DNA from: Antitrichia curtipendula
Lineage: Eukaryota; Streptophyta; Bryopsida; Hypnales; Leucodontaceae
Reading direction: 5' to 3'
DNA length: 64,000 bases
Assembly: GCA_951230915.1 (NCBI GenBank)
Contig: OX579635.1
Location: forward strand, 29,016,001-29,080,000
Position numbers and translations under genes: made by a program. The notes under the pieces were generated by a model. That model ran no database searches. It worked only from the letters and a program-made list of their open reading frames with translations, and was not told where the DNA came from. Below are positions 1-11,331 of the stretch, one piece after another. Each line of letters opens with the position of its first letter. The stretch's first letter is position 1.

Positions 1-90
1 TCCACGTGATCACTGTAACCACGCCCCATGGATCATGGGGAAGATTTTCCTTCCGAAAGTTCCTGAAACAATCTAAGTTCAATGAAACCC
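1..90 (+). repeat. second dispersed repeat family, copy at window edge
   Basis: CCATGGATCATGGGGAAGAT, then CCGAAAGTTCCTGAAACA matches the units at 1735-1900 and 10735-10890. It lies beyond the last KDTA exon seen here (donor at 219), so it is probably in the next KDTA intron. It is cut by the window start. Confidence 0.5.
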
Positions 91-219
91 TTGTTGGTGA
101 TGCTAGTACCAAAATTAAGCACAACAATTGCAGCAGACATGAAGTGCCTTGATAGACAAAAGCAGAGAAAATGTCAAGGTAACGTCCATTCAGAATCTGT
201 ATATTGTCTAGGAACGAAC

Positions 220-3200
220 CTAAAGTATCAGCCACATAAACGTCGATGTTTCTCGATATTTGATGACCTTTGGATCGTACAGCAACTCTAAAGCCTTGTT
301 GTTGGAAATGCTGCTCCAACCATTCAGGGACACCACTTCGGTTAGTCAGTTAAAACTTGAAATACTAGCCCGTTGTCAATTACTCTAAGGAATCTACTGC
401 TTTTGTAAACTCAAAGCGAACTCACAGTCATTATGATTTGTCCGCGGCTGGGCTGCCTGGGGACAATAATGGTCAGCAGATGTGGAACCCAATTCTTCAG
501 CTCTTTGTGGGTTCTGGAAATTGCTGCGAGCATCCCACAAAAACTATCCAGCATTTGATCATGTCAGCAAGAAAAAACAGGAGGATATATAGAGGTATAT
601 CCAATAGTGAATATCTAACGTTCAAGTGCATTATTTATATAAGAATAATGGAGAGAGTGTTCTTATACATTATTGGAGTATATACAAGTTTCGTCTGTAA
701 AGTAACGGAGTTACCATTTTCTTCTTCAGCGTGAGTCGACGCAGCGAGCCAGACTTTACGATCAACTAGGGCTGCCTCAATATCAACCATTCCAAAATCA
801 GGCTTCTTTTGGGCATCCCTTACTGCACAAGCTGGAAGTTCAAGACAATGGAATCAGAGCAACGAGAAGCAACTCAAGTCGAGTATCCATATTGTATGCA
901 TCCTATTGAAAGAAAAACGCTGAGTTGTTGAGTTTCACCCTCCCATTCATCTTACAACCTTTGTTCCTCATGTTGTGCAACTCCAATGCTGAACTTGCTT
1001 AACGATTTGAGTTTGTAGAAGCTCTATTAGTCTATTGTACTACTAAATACTCCATTGAATCATCAAATAAATTTATTTCAAAAGGAGCAAGCGGAAACGC
1101 AAAACTGATTTTCATCTTCCTATTTCCATCTCTTATTGTGTAACGCCATCGCTTGATTTGATCCGACTTCATAAGGGTGTTGTTGAATTAGTGAGGTACG
1201 GTGTGCTCCACTGATTTATCAATTACACTCATTAATAAGAGTTCAAATTGTAAAGAAGGTGTACCAAAAGCTGTAAAGAATGGGTGAGACTTACCAATTA
1301 TCTCTAATTTCGAGGAAAATATTTCCATTTCGGAACGAACTCAATGTGTGGGAGAAAGAGTCATGCTGAAGTAACTCACCGTACTTCAAGTTCCCCGCGA
1401 AGTGAATGACAGAGGGAGAGGTTCCCAAGATCTGGTAACGTATAGCCTCTTTGGTGCTCTGGTTTCCCAACCAGATGAAGAGGTCAGTACCGGTAATCTT
1501 ACTAAACATGAACTCCATACCTAGGAAGCTAATTAAAGCGTTGTGCACCAACAGTCAGTATAGTGTGAAGATTATTCGCCAACAGCATGAAAGTCCCTAG
1601 TCAAGCGCACAACTGTGCGTGGTGCATAGGTAGATCTTTCAACATCGCAACTGCATGAACATTCCATGGGACATGTTGCATTACAGGCACGGTTGCTCTT
1701 AGACAATCTCAACAAGATAATCCTCACCTTCATTCATGAGGAGGTCTCTCCATGGTCACAATGATCATATGGAGGCCTCCCAAAATACCATAGGGAGGCG
1801 TTCAACAATCTTTGTAATCATACGAATACCACTCCACGAATCATGGAGAAGATTGTCTTTATGATGCCATCAAAAAGTTCTTCAAACAGTCTGATTTTAT
1901 AAAAAATCTTGTTTCTTGCAAGAGATTGGTAGATAGCTGGAAAGAATACTACCAGCGGAGCTACAAGTGAGAACCGTGCTAGCATGGCAGCAACAAGGGG
2001 TTGCAAAGGCGGTGCTGACCATCGCTCAAACGACTTGAATGACATACGTGCATTGAGGAGTGCCAACGGGATCTGCACCGACATAGTACATCCAACAATT
2101 TAGAAAGAGGCACGAAAAACAAAAATATCAACTAACTCCTGAGTAACCATCTGCCATCCTTGGCATTGGTTGCAAAATCAAGGATCTTAACCCCCTAAAG
2201 GGCCAACGAATCATGGTTTGAAAATCACCAGATCGATTGATCGTGTTATGAAAAAACAATTCCAACAGGGCCAAACATTACATCACGAGAATCACTGAAA
2301 AACATTGCTGGTCAGAAAACAAGAAAAAATTGTACCAAAGAAAGTCCCCATAAGACCTAATCAAAGTGGAAAAAAAAATATAAGGCCTACTTTGTCCTTC
2401 AGGGGTTAATCTCATCATGCCACTTTTAAATAGAGGCCACAAAATGTGATTCGTGTAACAATTTTTCAGTGACTATACTAGCCTGATGTTGAAAATTTGA
2501 GATTGAAAGCGTAGTCAAGACGTACACCCTTGACAGCAGCCTTGAGAATGAGAGTTGGCCACAATTCACTCTCCATGAAAATAGCAGCTTCTGGAGTCCA
2601 ATGCAGCAAGAATCTTTCGACAGCCATTGGTGTATCTACTGGTGCAAACTGCACAATCAACATGAAGTGCAATGAATGTGTTAGTGCCTTTTTTCAGTAT
2701 CTGCAAAATGAAAAAAATGAAAAAATGAAGGAAAAACGTCCTTCAAGAAATCATGGTGGTATTGCCTTTCTGTCCAACCATAGCGCAACCCATAAATCCA
2801 CAACGTCAGCAGAAAGGCACATTCCCCGACAGCGATCTCTTTGCCAAGGGAAGCACTTGCAAGAAACAATTCTGAAGTCTTCACATTATTCCAGAAGAAA
2901 ATAAATTATTTAAAGAATTCAAACAATCGACTTGCACAGTATTGAGATGACAGAAAAGCCACCTGCAATATCACTTCCGGTGGAAGACGCTGCTCCAAAA
3001 CCGAGCTGCGCGCAGATGACTGTAAGAGACTTTAAGCACTTTCGAAGCTTCTTAAACATCGTTCAAGCAAACTAGATAACATTCTAGAGTAGTATAGAGC
3101 TTGCACACTTTTCAGTGTAGCTCAAAATGAATTTAAAGCACGACAACATCGAAGAGCTTCCCCACTTGAGAAGACACTTACAGTATGTCAGGCATGCAAT

Positions 3201-4189
3201 CACTATCACATGAGCACACATGCAAACATGTGAACCAAGGATTAGATGAAAGGAAATAGATAATTCTAACGTGAACGACACTTGCCTTTGCAAAAACAAC
3301 ATGAGCTCAGTCCTGGGCTCACTATTCATGGTTTCCAAAGGTGGATTTCATCGATTCTCAAGAATGTTTATGGATGCAACACGCTATCCCAGTTTTCGGT
3401 CCTTTCTACATTTCAAGCTTGAAATGATTGAAACATGAAATACCATTCTCATGATAAAGTCACGGTCCTGCATTGCGGAAGGGAGTGACGACCTCTCTTG
3501 CAGCCTTAGAAAATAAATTCAGGAGTTGCATTGTATTGTTGCACTTACTGAGCAGCGGCAGTGGAGGTTGTCATTAGTATGGTGATGAGCGGTCGCGCTT
3601 CCCGACAACGCAAAATGACGGGAATTGCCGAATTTCCTTCTCCTGCAATTCAAACCAACACTTTGCCTTCAAACTCTAAAGAACCAAGGTTTTATCCTTT
3701 TTGAAAGGACTAATGCAATTGGTCATATTGTGAATAATACAATTCAGATGGGACCAAATTTTATAAGGAGTATCAGTGAAGAAGATTGCACGTGTTAGTA
3801 CGAAAATAAACAAAATCGCACAAAAGAAAGTCTCCGCAAGATCTACTCAAAACTGCGAAAAGATTACACGAATCACCTCTTGGTACTACTTCAGAGGTTG
3901 ACAACAGCTCACAATTAGATGCAGAAAATGCAGGGTTTAGGGTTTAAGCTTCTCAACTTCGCATTGTCACATTGGGGATCCAAAACATACCCACAGAGAC
4001 GGCGTGAAACCAGATGAGCAAACCAGACGGGCGGTCCCGTGACGGGTACCCCATGCGCTCCCGCCAGCGCCAGTACTGCTCCCCGCCTTGCCAACGACGG
4101 TACTGCAAATTGAGAAACAGCAATGGCGAGATTGACTTCATCATGCCGGAGTACAACACCCTCGCCCATCCTCCGGACCTGTCATCCAT
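220..4189 (-). CDS. KDTA: 3-deoxy-D-manno-octulosonic acid (KDO) transferase, partial, 9 exons in window
   Basis: Homologue of bacterial WaaA/KdtA, which moves KDO from CMP-KDO to a lipid A acceptor; plants keep this pathway, probably in mitochondria. Exons, minus strand: 4189-3991, 3642-3549, 3005-2963, 2648-2526, 2072-1953, 1458-1380, 822-715, 523-426, 310-220. All have GT-AG borders and matching phase, giving 318 aa. Visible motifs: WFHAVSVGEGN (its Glu matches the catalytic base of WaaA), PVILRC, ILMTTS, QFAPVDTP, FMESELWP, LLNARMS, FSL(V)APL, VDRKVWLAASTHAEEE, LLTIIVPRQPSRG, DVYVADTLG. The family is about 430-450 aa, so roughly 110-130 C-terminal residues lie left of base 1. I start at 4189 because that Met lines up with plant KDTA; an in-frame ATG at 4222 would add 11 residues. 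Three introns carry dispersed repeats. The gene is divergent from the kinesin gene. Confidence 0.9.
1735..1900 (+). repeat. second dispersed repeat family, copy in KDTA intron
   Basis: Contains ATCATGGAGAAGATTGTCTT, then GATGCCATCAAAAAGTTCTT and CAAACAGTCTGATTT. Relatives lie at 1-90 (ATGGGGAAGATTTTCC, AAAGTTCCTGAAACA) and 10735-10890 (CATGGGAAGGTTCG, GATGCTGTCTTAAAGTTCTT). The shared part is about 60-150 bp. No terminal repeats were found. Confidence 0.55.
2187..2409 (+). repeat. TTAA-flanked MITE, copy A (KDTA intron)
   Basis: TTAA, then CCCCCTAAAGGGCC at the left end; TTTGTCCTTCAGGGG, then TTAA at the right. The ends are inverted copies of each other and the body is about 215 bp. TTAA flanks with CCC-type ends are the form seen in piggyBac elements, but no transposase is present, so the superfamily is inference. 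The core (gatcgt..atga..aattc..cagggccaaa..ttacatcac.agaatca) recurs in five other places in the window. Confidence 0.7.
3673..3901 (+). repeat. TTAA-type MITE, copy D (KDTA first intron), diverged
   Basis: Same core as the copy at 2187-2409: GGTCATATTGTGAATAATAC, then CAGATGGGACCAAATTTTA, then CACAAAAGAAAGTC. The ends are eroded: CTCTAAAGAACCAAGG at the left and CTTCAGAGGTTGA at the right. It lies in the intron between the first two KDTA exons. Confidence 0.6.
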
Positions 4190-4589
4190 CGTCATCGTCA
4201 TCGCCATCGCCACACAGTGCACAACAACTCTGCAGAAATCTAAGGCAAAATTTAAAACCTCCGTCGAAATCTAATGCAACATTTGAAATGGACGGGTTCT
4301 TCAAGCTCCAAGTCTGCGCTGCCCGTGTCTTGCGACCAACGGTCGACGTCCGTAGGGGATGGACAGTTGAATTGACAGGGACCAACTTCCAACCACTCTC
4401 TGTCATCCACAACGCAGGGACAGACTCTTCTTTGCCAGTTGCAAGCTCCAATGGTATGATTTCCTCAATTGTTGTCTCTGCTGCAATTCGGTTTTTGGGA
4501 TTAACGAAGTTGAACTCTTATTTGTTTATTGAAACTATTTCGCAATTAGTCAATTTCCAGCATTCCGAGCATTTGTAGGAAAGGAATTG

Positions 4590-5440
4590 AATTCCAAAAG
4601 GGGATTAAAGGGGCATTGAAGGGATTGATTCCAAGCTCAACACTGAAATTGCTAGTGCTGGTCGCTAGTAGTGACCAGTTGCGTGTGTTTGTTGTGGTTT
4701 GGGTGCCATTTTGCTTGGTTTTTGGAGGAGTTTTTAGGGTTTTCGTTTTCTGTTGGGACTTGAGTTTGTGGTACGCGTGCAGCAGGAGACTTAATTTTGG
4801 TGAGACTCGACGATGTGAGAGACCTGATGGTGATAATGTTGAGCATGAGCTGTAAAGTCAAGACCTAGAGTTCGTTTTTTTGCTACCGGTTTTGGGCCTT
4901 TTGCTCATGGAGGTATGGTATTTGATAACACTAAAGTGTGTTGCACTTTGACTTTTTGTAACTGCCACAAATGCTGTTTCAAAACCAGAGTTTGTTATTG
5001 CTCAATACCTTTGCAATAATCATAATATTCTTGAAAGGAGCTTCAAATACCGTGAGCCCATCTCCTCAGGGAGGATCAGGTATTCAAGCTCCTCAGATCC
5101 TGTGGCATCTTTCTTCTTCGCACACATTCTCTACATCATGAGTGCAAGAATGTTGAAGGAAAACCCTGTCAGTAATCACCTTATGCACTCGGACCTCTTT
5201 AACATAACCTTCACTACAATGACACTTGTAAATCTTCTCCTCACTTGCCTCAGTAGCACACTCAGCATACATTCAAACTAGGATAGATATTATTTGGGGA
5301 GCCCAGGCAGTCAGTGTGTAGCTCTGACAATAGCTTAACTATAATAGCTTAAGACTGTCATGATCTCCCCGTTGCGGTGGAAGCAGAGAAGCTTTAGTGC
5401 TCACTCTTTTTGATTTGTAGAAAGGTTACGTTACAGTAGT
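4590..5440. promoter_or_regulatory. intergenic region between KDTA and kinesin, with a telo-box
   Basis: The two genes point away from each other, so this stretch should hold both 5' ends. A telo-box-like TTTAGGGTTTT lies at 4733-4743; such boxes are common in plant promoters and 5' leaders. No TATA box could be assigned. Short open frames here (4616-4855) show no family similarity. Confidence 0.4.
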
Positions 5441-5477
5441 TTCCATGGACTTGGAGATTGCGAGGCTTTTGCCTTGC

Positions 5478-5617
5478 TCACTTTGAGACACTCTATTGGT
5501 TTTTGAATGATGTGGTTGGCCAGATCCTATCGGAGATTGATGTACTGGGATCAAAGTTGGGCGATGACAATAGAAGTAGCAAACATCCAGAAGTGAAAAC
5601 TCTTGATACTATTCGAG
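5478..5617 (+). CDS. probable upstream exon of the kinesin gene
   Basis: This stretch is open in the frame that joins the 5821 exon in phase, and ends ...VKTLDTIR followed by GCAAGG, which fits the GC-AG donor consensus (AG|GCAAG). Joined, the protein reads TLDTIRDIEKGLQENLQG, a charged helical segment. The left border is not fixed: a stop codon lies at 5437-5439 in this frame, and an acceptor-like CAG sits at 5520-5522. Only the right border is argued here. Confidence 0.4.
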
Positions 5618-5820
5618 GCAAGGAAATTAGCTTGTTCATATCTTAGCGAACAACCGAATTCATGTAACTGGAATTTTGTTGATGTTTTGTTATCTTCATA
5701 TCACGCTTACGAGGTTGACTTGCCCTTGGCTTAAAATAATGAACTGGCTAATATGCCTAGATTTTCCAAGTTCTTTTGTGCCTTGATTTTTTCGTTCGTG
5801 ACTTCTCTTTTATGGGACAG

Positions 5821-8800
5821 ATATTGAGAAGGGATTGCAGGAGAATCTGCAAGGGTACATGGATTTTCTCCAAGTGCTGACGAAGGACAACTCCAGGAGA
5901 GGAGCCATGGCCGAGTGGGTGCACAAAGACGACGCAGATCGTTGTCAAGAGCTGGAGGTGATCCATGCCACAAGGACTAGAACAGCTTCACACATCCATG
6001 AGTACCTGCAATTAGCCCAGCGCGTTTCCTACGAGTTTGACCAAAGCACAGGCGCATATGACAGCAGTTGTGAAAATGGAGAAGGAAAGAAACCTCGTTT
6101 CCAGACCGTTGTCTCTGAGGTGGATTTTGAATGGGACTCGGCGAGACCCAAGACGGCACCTCCAAAAGGGTATTTGTACCATGACTGCTGTGGGAAGAAG
6201 AACGAGCCAAGGAATATTTTGCAGGGACTCAATGGCCGCGTCAAAACGTGGTCCACAGAGTCAATAAGCGAGTCCCACACCCCGAAGTCTGTTCTTTCGT
6301 CCGCTGGCACCCACAAAGCTCAAACTGACAAAGTAAGCGACTCCTCTTTGACCTCATGAGTTTTCTCACTTCTGAGAGGGTCATGGGGGACATCCTTTTC
6401 TTCAACTTTGTTGGCTTTTGACCAACATATGCGGTACTCTTCACCGATTCCGGTGATACAAAATTTGGCCCTGTCTGAATTCTGTTAGTCTCACAATATG
6501 GTCAATTCAAACCAATGAAATCTTGGGTCTGTAGGGGTTATAGAGAATGTATGTTAGAAGGTAAAATGGAGATGCCTTACTAATTCTGATTGGAATGATG
6601 TGCAGGTGAGTGTGTGTGTGAGGATGAGACCATTCAATGAACATGAAAAAGTTTGTCCACTCAAACAGGTTATTTTAACTTCTTCACACAAGCATAAGCA
6701 TGTTTCTGCCACTCAGTGACTTTCTTGTTGTCTTATAGTTAATTATGTTATATTTTTAATTGCAGTTTTTTTGATGCATGGTAGACATGCCGATTTGACT
6801 GCACAAGCCAAGTTTCTAGTCACTTAGCAAATTCAAAATTTGTTAAATGATTTGAAGCTTCCTACAACTATTGCTGATTGAGTCTTGAAACGTCCACAAA
6901 GCAAAATGGTTCACTAGTCATGTATATAATGATATATGATGGCATCTCTACCCTATCCTAGAGTCTTTGACATTAATTAGTAACACGGCTTGAATATGAA
7001 AAAATTATCTCCAGTGACTAATTGTCAGGGAGCGGTTCAAACATGATTTTACTTGGTTGAAGGATTTGCCTCCATCCACATTGATAAAACGATGTTACTT
7101 GCTTAGCAGGTTTTGTGCTCTCAAAAAGACAAGGTAATTGTGAAGGATTACAATTATCTCCGGCAAGGCACCATGAAGACGAAAGCGGAGACGCGTCAAT
7201 TTGACGTGGACTACGTGTTGGACGATAGCTTTCTGTCTCGCGGGAATCGACAGCGAAAGGAGGAGTCTCAGAAACGGATGTTCGAAACTTTTGGCCTACC
7301 TTGCATTGAGTATGCCCTGGATGGTTACAATACTACGGTAAATGCATAATCCCTATTCCACCGAATTCACGACTGTCAAATGTTTTTTGATGCGTTCCAG
7401 CTGTAAGCATTGGTCGATAATCCTGGCAATTACATGTTGTAAAATCAACCCATTCAATTGTGGCTAACAATTGTGATTTACATGTAGATCATGGCGTATG
7501 GACAAATGGGTTCTGGCAAGACGTATACCATGATGGGCGATGGTACTCTTTGCGGCAGAGGCCTTGTGAGCTGCAGCTCTTCGAATATCTAAATTGGATG
7601 CTTTGATGTTTGTTCAGATTCTTAACGTTCACGAAATCTATTGAGTAAGAATACTTCAGTTGATCTATGAAGGGCGTGCTTGTGTCTTTATGGATGTTTC
7701 CAGACTAATCACAGCTTGGATTTAGGTTAAGAAAACCAATACGCAGATATTTTTCACTTAGCGCTGAATTCCTTTGTGTTGTTCAACTGATATTTATAAA
7801 CTGGATGATTAAACAGGTGCCAAGGATTGCGCATGAATTGATGCATCGTGTTCAGGAGGATCGAATGAATGGCATCGTTTTTTCCATTCAGGTGCAGTAT
7901 GGTTTTAGGCAATAGAATCACTTGCTTTGTTGTATTCTCTGAGAGATTTTTTCAATATGCTTCTTTCTGACCTACTTTTTGTCATAACAGAAGAAATAAA
8001 CCCTGCTACTTTGGTCTGTCTGCCTATTGTCTTCTTGACTAGGATACATCAAGTGCTTAAGACTATGTGTAAGGGTAGCTCTCTCTAGTGTAACTGTAGT
8101 TGAGAGCTGCACGGAAAAATTACAAATGAAGTTTGGATGATAGGTAAAAGTTTTGGTCCACACAGGTGAGCTACCTTGAAATCTACCAAGGAAAGGCACG
8201 GGACCTCTTGGCTGACAAGAAACTGGATCACACCAGGGATCACAACAATGAAGAATATCCAGTGAATATCCAGGTGGATTCGCCATCAACAGATGGAATG
8301 GGTTCAAGCTTCTCCTTTCAGGGGCCTGTCAAGAAGGACTATTTTCAAGTTCGGGAGCAGCCAGTAGCAGGTACACGATGTCATTCACCAGAATATAATT
8401 AAGTGGGTACCATTAGACCTTGGTCTTTCTTTTGCAGCTATCCTTCCTTTTAGAAGTTTTAGTGGAAAATTAAGATCAATCCGCGTTAGCAATATCAAAT
8501 ATTACTTGGAGACTGGACTCAAGAGATCCAGTTCTATTCATTGACAGGATCATGTGTTGAAGATCTGATTTGGAAGGATGTGACGACATCTGGTGAGATG
8601 GAAGCATTAGTGAAACAAGGAGCAGCAAAAAGGACATTTGGGACCACGAACACACACAGGTTGTGCAGTCGTGGTCACACGCTCTTCACCATCAAGCTTA
8701 TAAGGGTATAATTCAGCTTTTTCGTACCTTTTTCATAGGTTCTCGAGCTCACTATTAGAGAGTTTTCAAAAGTCTTTTCAGAACTAATAATTATGCCAGA

Positions 8801-11331
8801 GGATTCATATAAAGAGAAATTTATGAGGCTGTTGGGTTGACCAGATGCATATGAATGACAAAGCAATGGGCATCAGCGTGAGCCATATTAACTTGGTGGA
8901 TCTTGCAGGCTAGACTCCTATCTCATGTGCAACTCTCATTGATTCCTACTTCACTCCCATTGTCCAATTGGAGAATGTTAAGTGATAGTTGTACAGATAG
9001 TACAGTATATATCCTCTAACTTCTACCGGATTATCACTCGCACGTTGAGCCTTTCACAAACGAAACTTGAGTACTGCATATAGTTTTCAAAGTTTGCATT
9101 TATGTCTTCTAAGTTTGCTTCGTCAATTAACAGTAAGATGACAGCTCTGACAGACTTGCAGGATTAAGCCTTTGGTCTTACTTTGATGTTCCTTAAGTGC
9201 ATTGTCTAATACTTTGCAAATGAGAATGCTTTGGCACGGTGGAGCTTCGCAGGTAGTGAGAAGATGGCCATGTGCCAGAAGCCTTCATCTGAAAGAACCT
9301 ACGAATCCAAATACATCAACCGCTCACTCGCGCAACTCAACGAGGTTTGTTGTCTCTACTCAAGGGAAAAGAGAGAATATGCGATGGTTGATTTAAATGT
9401 AGAAAATTCCGGTGCCCAATGAAAGTACGACATGTTTTTTTTTAGAAATAGTACTAGTATGTTGGGCCCCCTAATTCCGAAGAACGAAGTTCTCATTTCT
9501 GATGTAATTTTGACATTTGGTTATAGGAATAATAGCATTCTACAATTGCCGAATACGGTCTTTTAATTTTTCAATCAATGAGGATTATAATAAGGACTCA
9601 CGAAAAGAGACATGTAAATTACACGTTTCTATTTGGGGTAGCCACTTGTGATTTAACTGCTTGTGTTCATTCTGTCTGCTATTTTCTCCATGTGAATACT
9701 TCATTATGCGGGTAATATGTTCTTTATAAATTTTACTTTTCTGTGGTTCTGTGGTGTTACTGAATATGGATGATTGTCATGGAGCTACTGATGCAGGTAT
9801 TCATGAATCTGAGTTCCGGCAGGTCGAATGGAAAGTTTGTGTCGTACCGAAGCTCCTCTTTGATTTGGCTCCTGCGAGAGTCTCTGTGTGGGAGCAGCAA
9901 GACTTTCTTGGTGGCCAGCTTTTCTCCTGCTGAGCAGGTGAGTCTTTTCTTCTCTCGTACCGTCAAGAAAAGAAGAATTGGGCATTCTTGAATTCTGTTG
10001 CTCAGAGTGGATTGCCTCTGACAATGGGGATAATTATATTCCTAAAAAAACAGAAGTCCAGATTGGTTCTCATTTTTTTCTTAGCTGCGTTGGGGAGTCA
10101 CGTGGGGATTATCTGTGGTTTAATTCTTCTTTCTGTTGTTGACAACACACATGCATTGTTCTTCATGAATTCTGGTGATACAAACTTTGACCCCAAATTG
10201 AGTTATATATTTTCACAAAATGATCAATTGAATTGATCGTTTTTAAACCTTGAATCTTTGGTCCTTGAGGCAGGGCATCATTATCTATATCATGGCGTTA
10301 TGCTGTGCAGGATTTCCAAGAGAGCGTCCACACACTACGATGTGCGGCGAAAGCCAAGCGCATTCATGGTCCTCCAAATCAGGATCCAGTTGTGAAGAAG
10401 CAGATATTGATGAAAATGAATGAAGAGGTACGCATCCTGCAATATCTCATTGCAGGCTTGACGAAGAAAACAACGCTGCAGACGTCCACGGAGATCGTTA
10501 GGCAAGTGACGAAACCCCCACACGGGGCAAAAGAGCAGCTTTCTCCGTGTAGCCACATCGATGGCATGAGAAGCTCGCAGCTGGAGTCGAATGGAGCACA
10601 GGTCTCGCCGTTCTTCGCAGGCTATCGAAGCATTCCTAATCTTTTATATACGTATTATTATGTACACGGTTATCAGTACATTAGACTGTTTTCAAGACCT
10701 CTTATAGAGCATCATAGAGAGTCTAATCTTTCCATTCTTCATGGGAAGGTCTCACTCTGATCATACGGAACTTACCATGGATCATAAGGAGGCTTCCATA
10801 TGATCCCTGTGACCATTAGACTTCTTCTCGTATCATGGGAAGGTTCGATTCTCCTGGTGATGCTGTCTTAAAGTTCTTGAAGCATTATAACTCATAATGC
10901 AGACCCTCTTTCTATACACCCTTAGATTTGCGAAAAGTACAGATACAAATGTTTGTGATGAACTATTAGACTTGGCATTATGTCCCGTAATGCTCTCAAG
11001 CCTCCCGACTGTTGAGCATTATCTAGTACATTCATGTTGTACTGTACTCCATGTGAAGGTCAGGTGCATGAATATTGCTTCTGTATGCTTCTTATTTAAC
11101 ATCGTCACTTCCAAAGAAAACTACAGTGAGTTTGTTTGTGCACTTCGTGAGGACTGGTGCAGCCAACCTCATCTGTGCTTATGATGTGACCTGCAGCAAA
11201 GAAGACCCTCTGCACGGCCTCAAGGACCAAAGTCAGGCAGTAGGTCACGGAATGCCAAAGAAAGATTGCAGAATGCAAATAAACAATCCTTTGTCAGCTT
11301 CAAGGAGAATTCTTCTGTGTTCTTCAACTGA
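5821..11331 (+). CDS. kinesin-like motor protein with N-terminal extension (5' end uncertain)
   Basis: Microtubule motor ATPase. Exons: 5821-6332, 6606-6668, 7110-7337, 7488-7565, 7817-7891, 8166-8370, 8548-8705, 8845-8908, 9253-9344, 9797-9937, 10311-10601, 11197-11331, all in matching phase and giving about 680 aa. About 170 residues of N-terminal extension precede the motor. The motor holds VCVRMRP, the P-loop GQMGSGKT in AYGQMGSGKTYTMMG, VSYLEIYQGKARDLL, an altered switch I (TNTHRLCSRGH), DLAGSE (switch II), INRSLAQLNE, YRSSSLIWLLRESL and SKTFLVASFSPAE, then a neck (TLRCAAKAKRIHGPP) and a basic Ser-rich tail ending KENSSVFFN. An upstream exon ending at 5617 (TLDTIR) joins in phase if a GC-AG intron is allowed; I could not fix the start codon. 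The border after 8908 also needs a GC donor. Subfamily not assigned; the loop before the P-loop loosely recalls kinesin-3. Confidence 0.85.
6449..6541 (-). repeat. TTAA-type MITE, copy F (kinesin intron), fragment
   Basis: On the minus strand it reads TTGACCATATTGTGAGACTA, then CAGACAGGGCCAAATTTTGTA and TCACCGGAATC, matching the core of the KDTA and PDS intron copies. It sits in the intron just before the first motor exon. Only part of the family unit can be recognised. Confidence 0.5.
10168..10276 (-). repeat. TTAA-type MITE, copy E (kinesin intron)
   Basis: The minus strand reads CTCAAGGACCAAAGATTC at its left, then GATCATTTTGTGAAAATAT and TTGTATCACCAGAATTCAT, the same order as copies A, C and D. 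It lies in the kinesin intron 9938-10310. Confidence 0.55.
10735..10890 (+). repeat. second dispersed repeat family, copy in last kinesin intron
   Basis: CATGGATCATAAGGAGGCTT, then CCATATGATCCCTGTGACCA and ATGCTGTCTTAAAGTTCTTG match parts of the copies at 1-90 and 1735-1900. It lies inside the inferred intron 10602-11196. Confidence 0.55.

Noticed and set aside
4123..4578. 151-codon plus-strand open frame over KDTA exon 1
   Set aside because: Antisense to the KDTA exon, with Ser/Pro/His runs that come from a CATCGT-type repeat.
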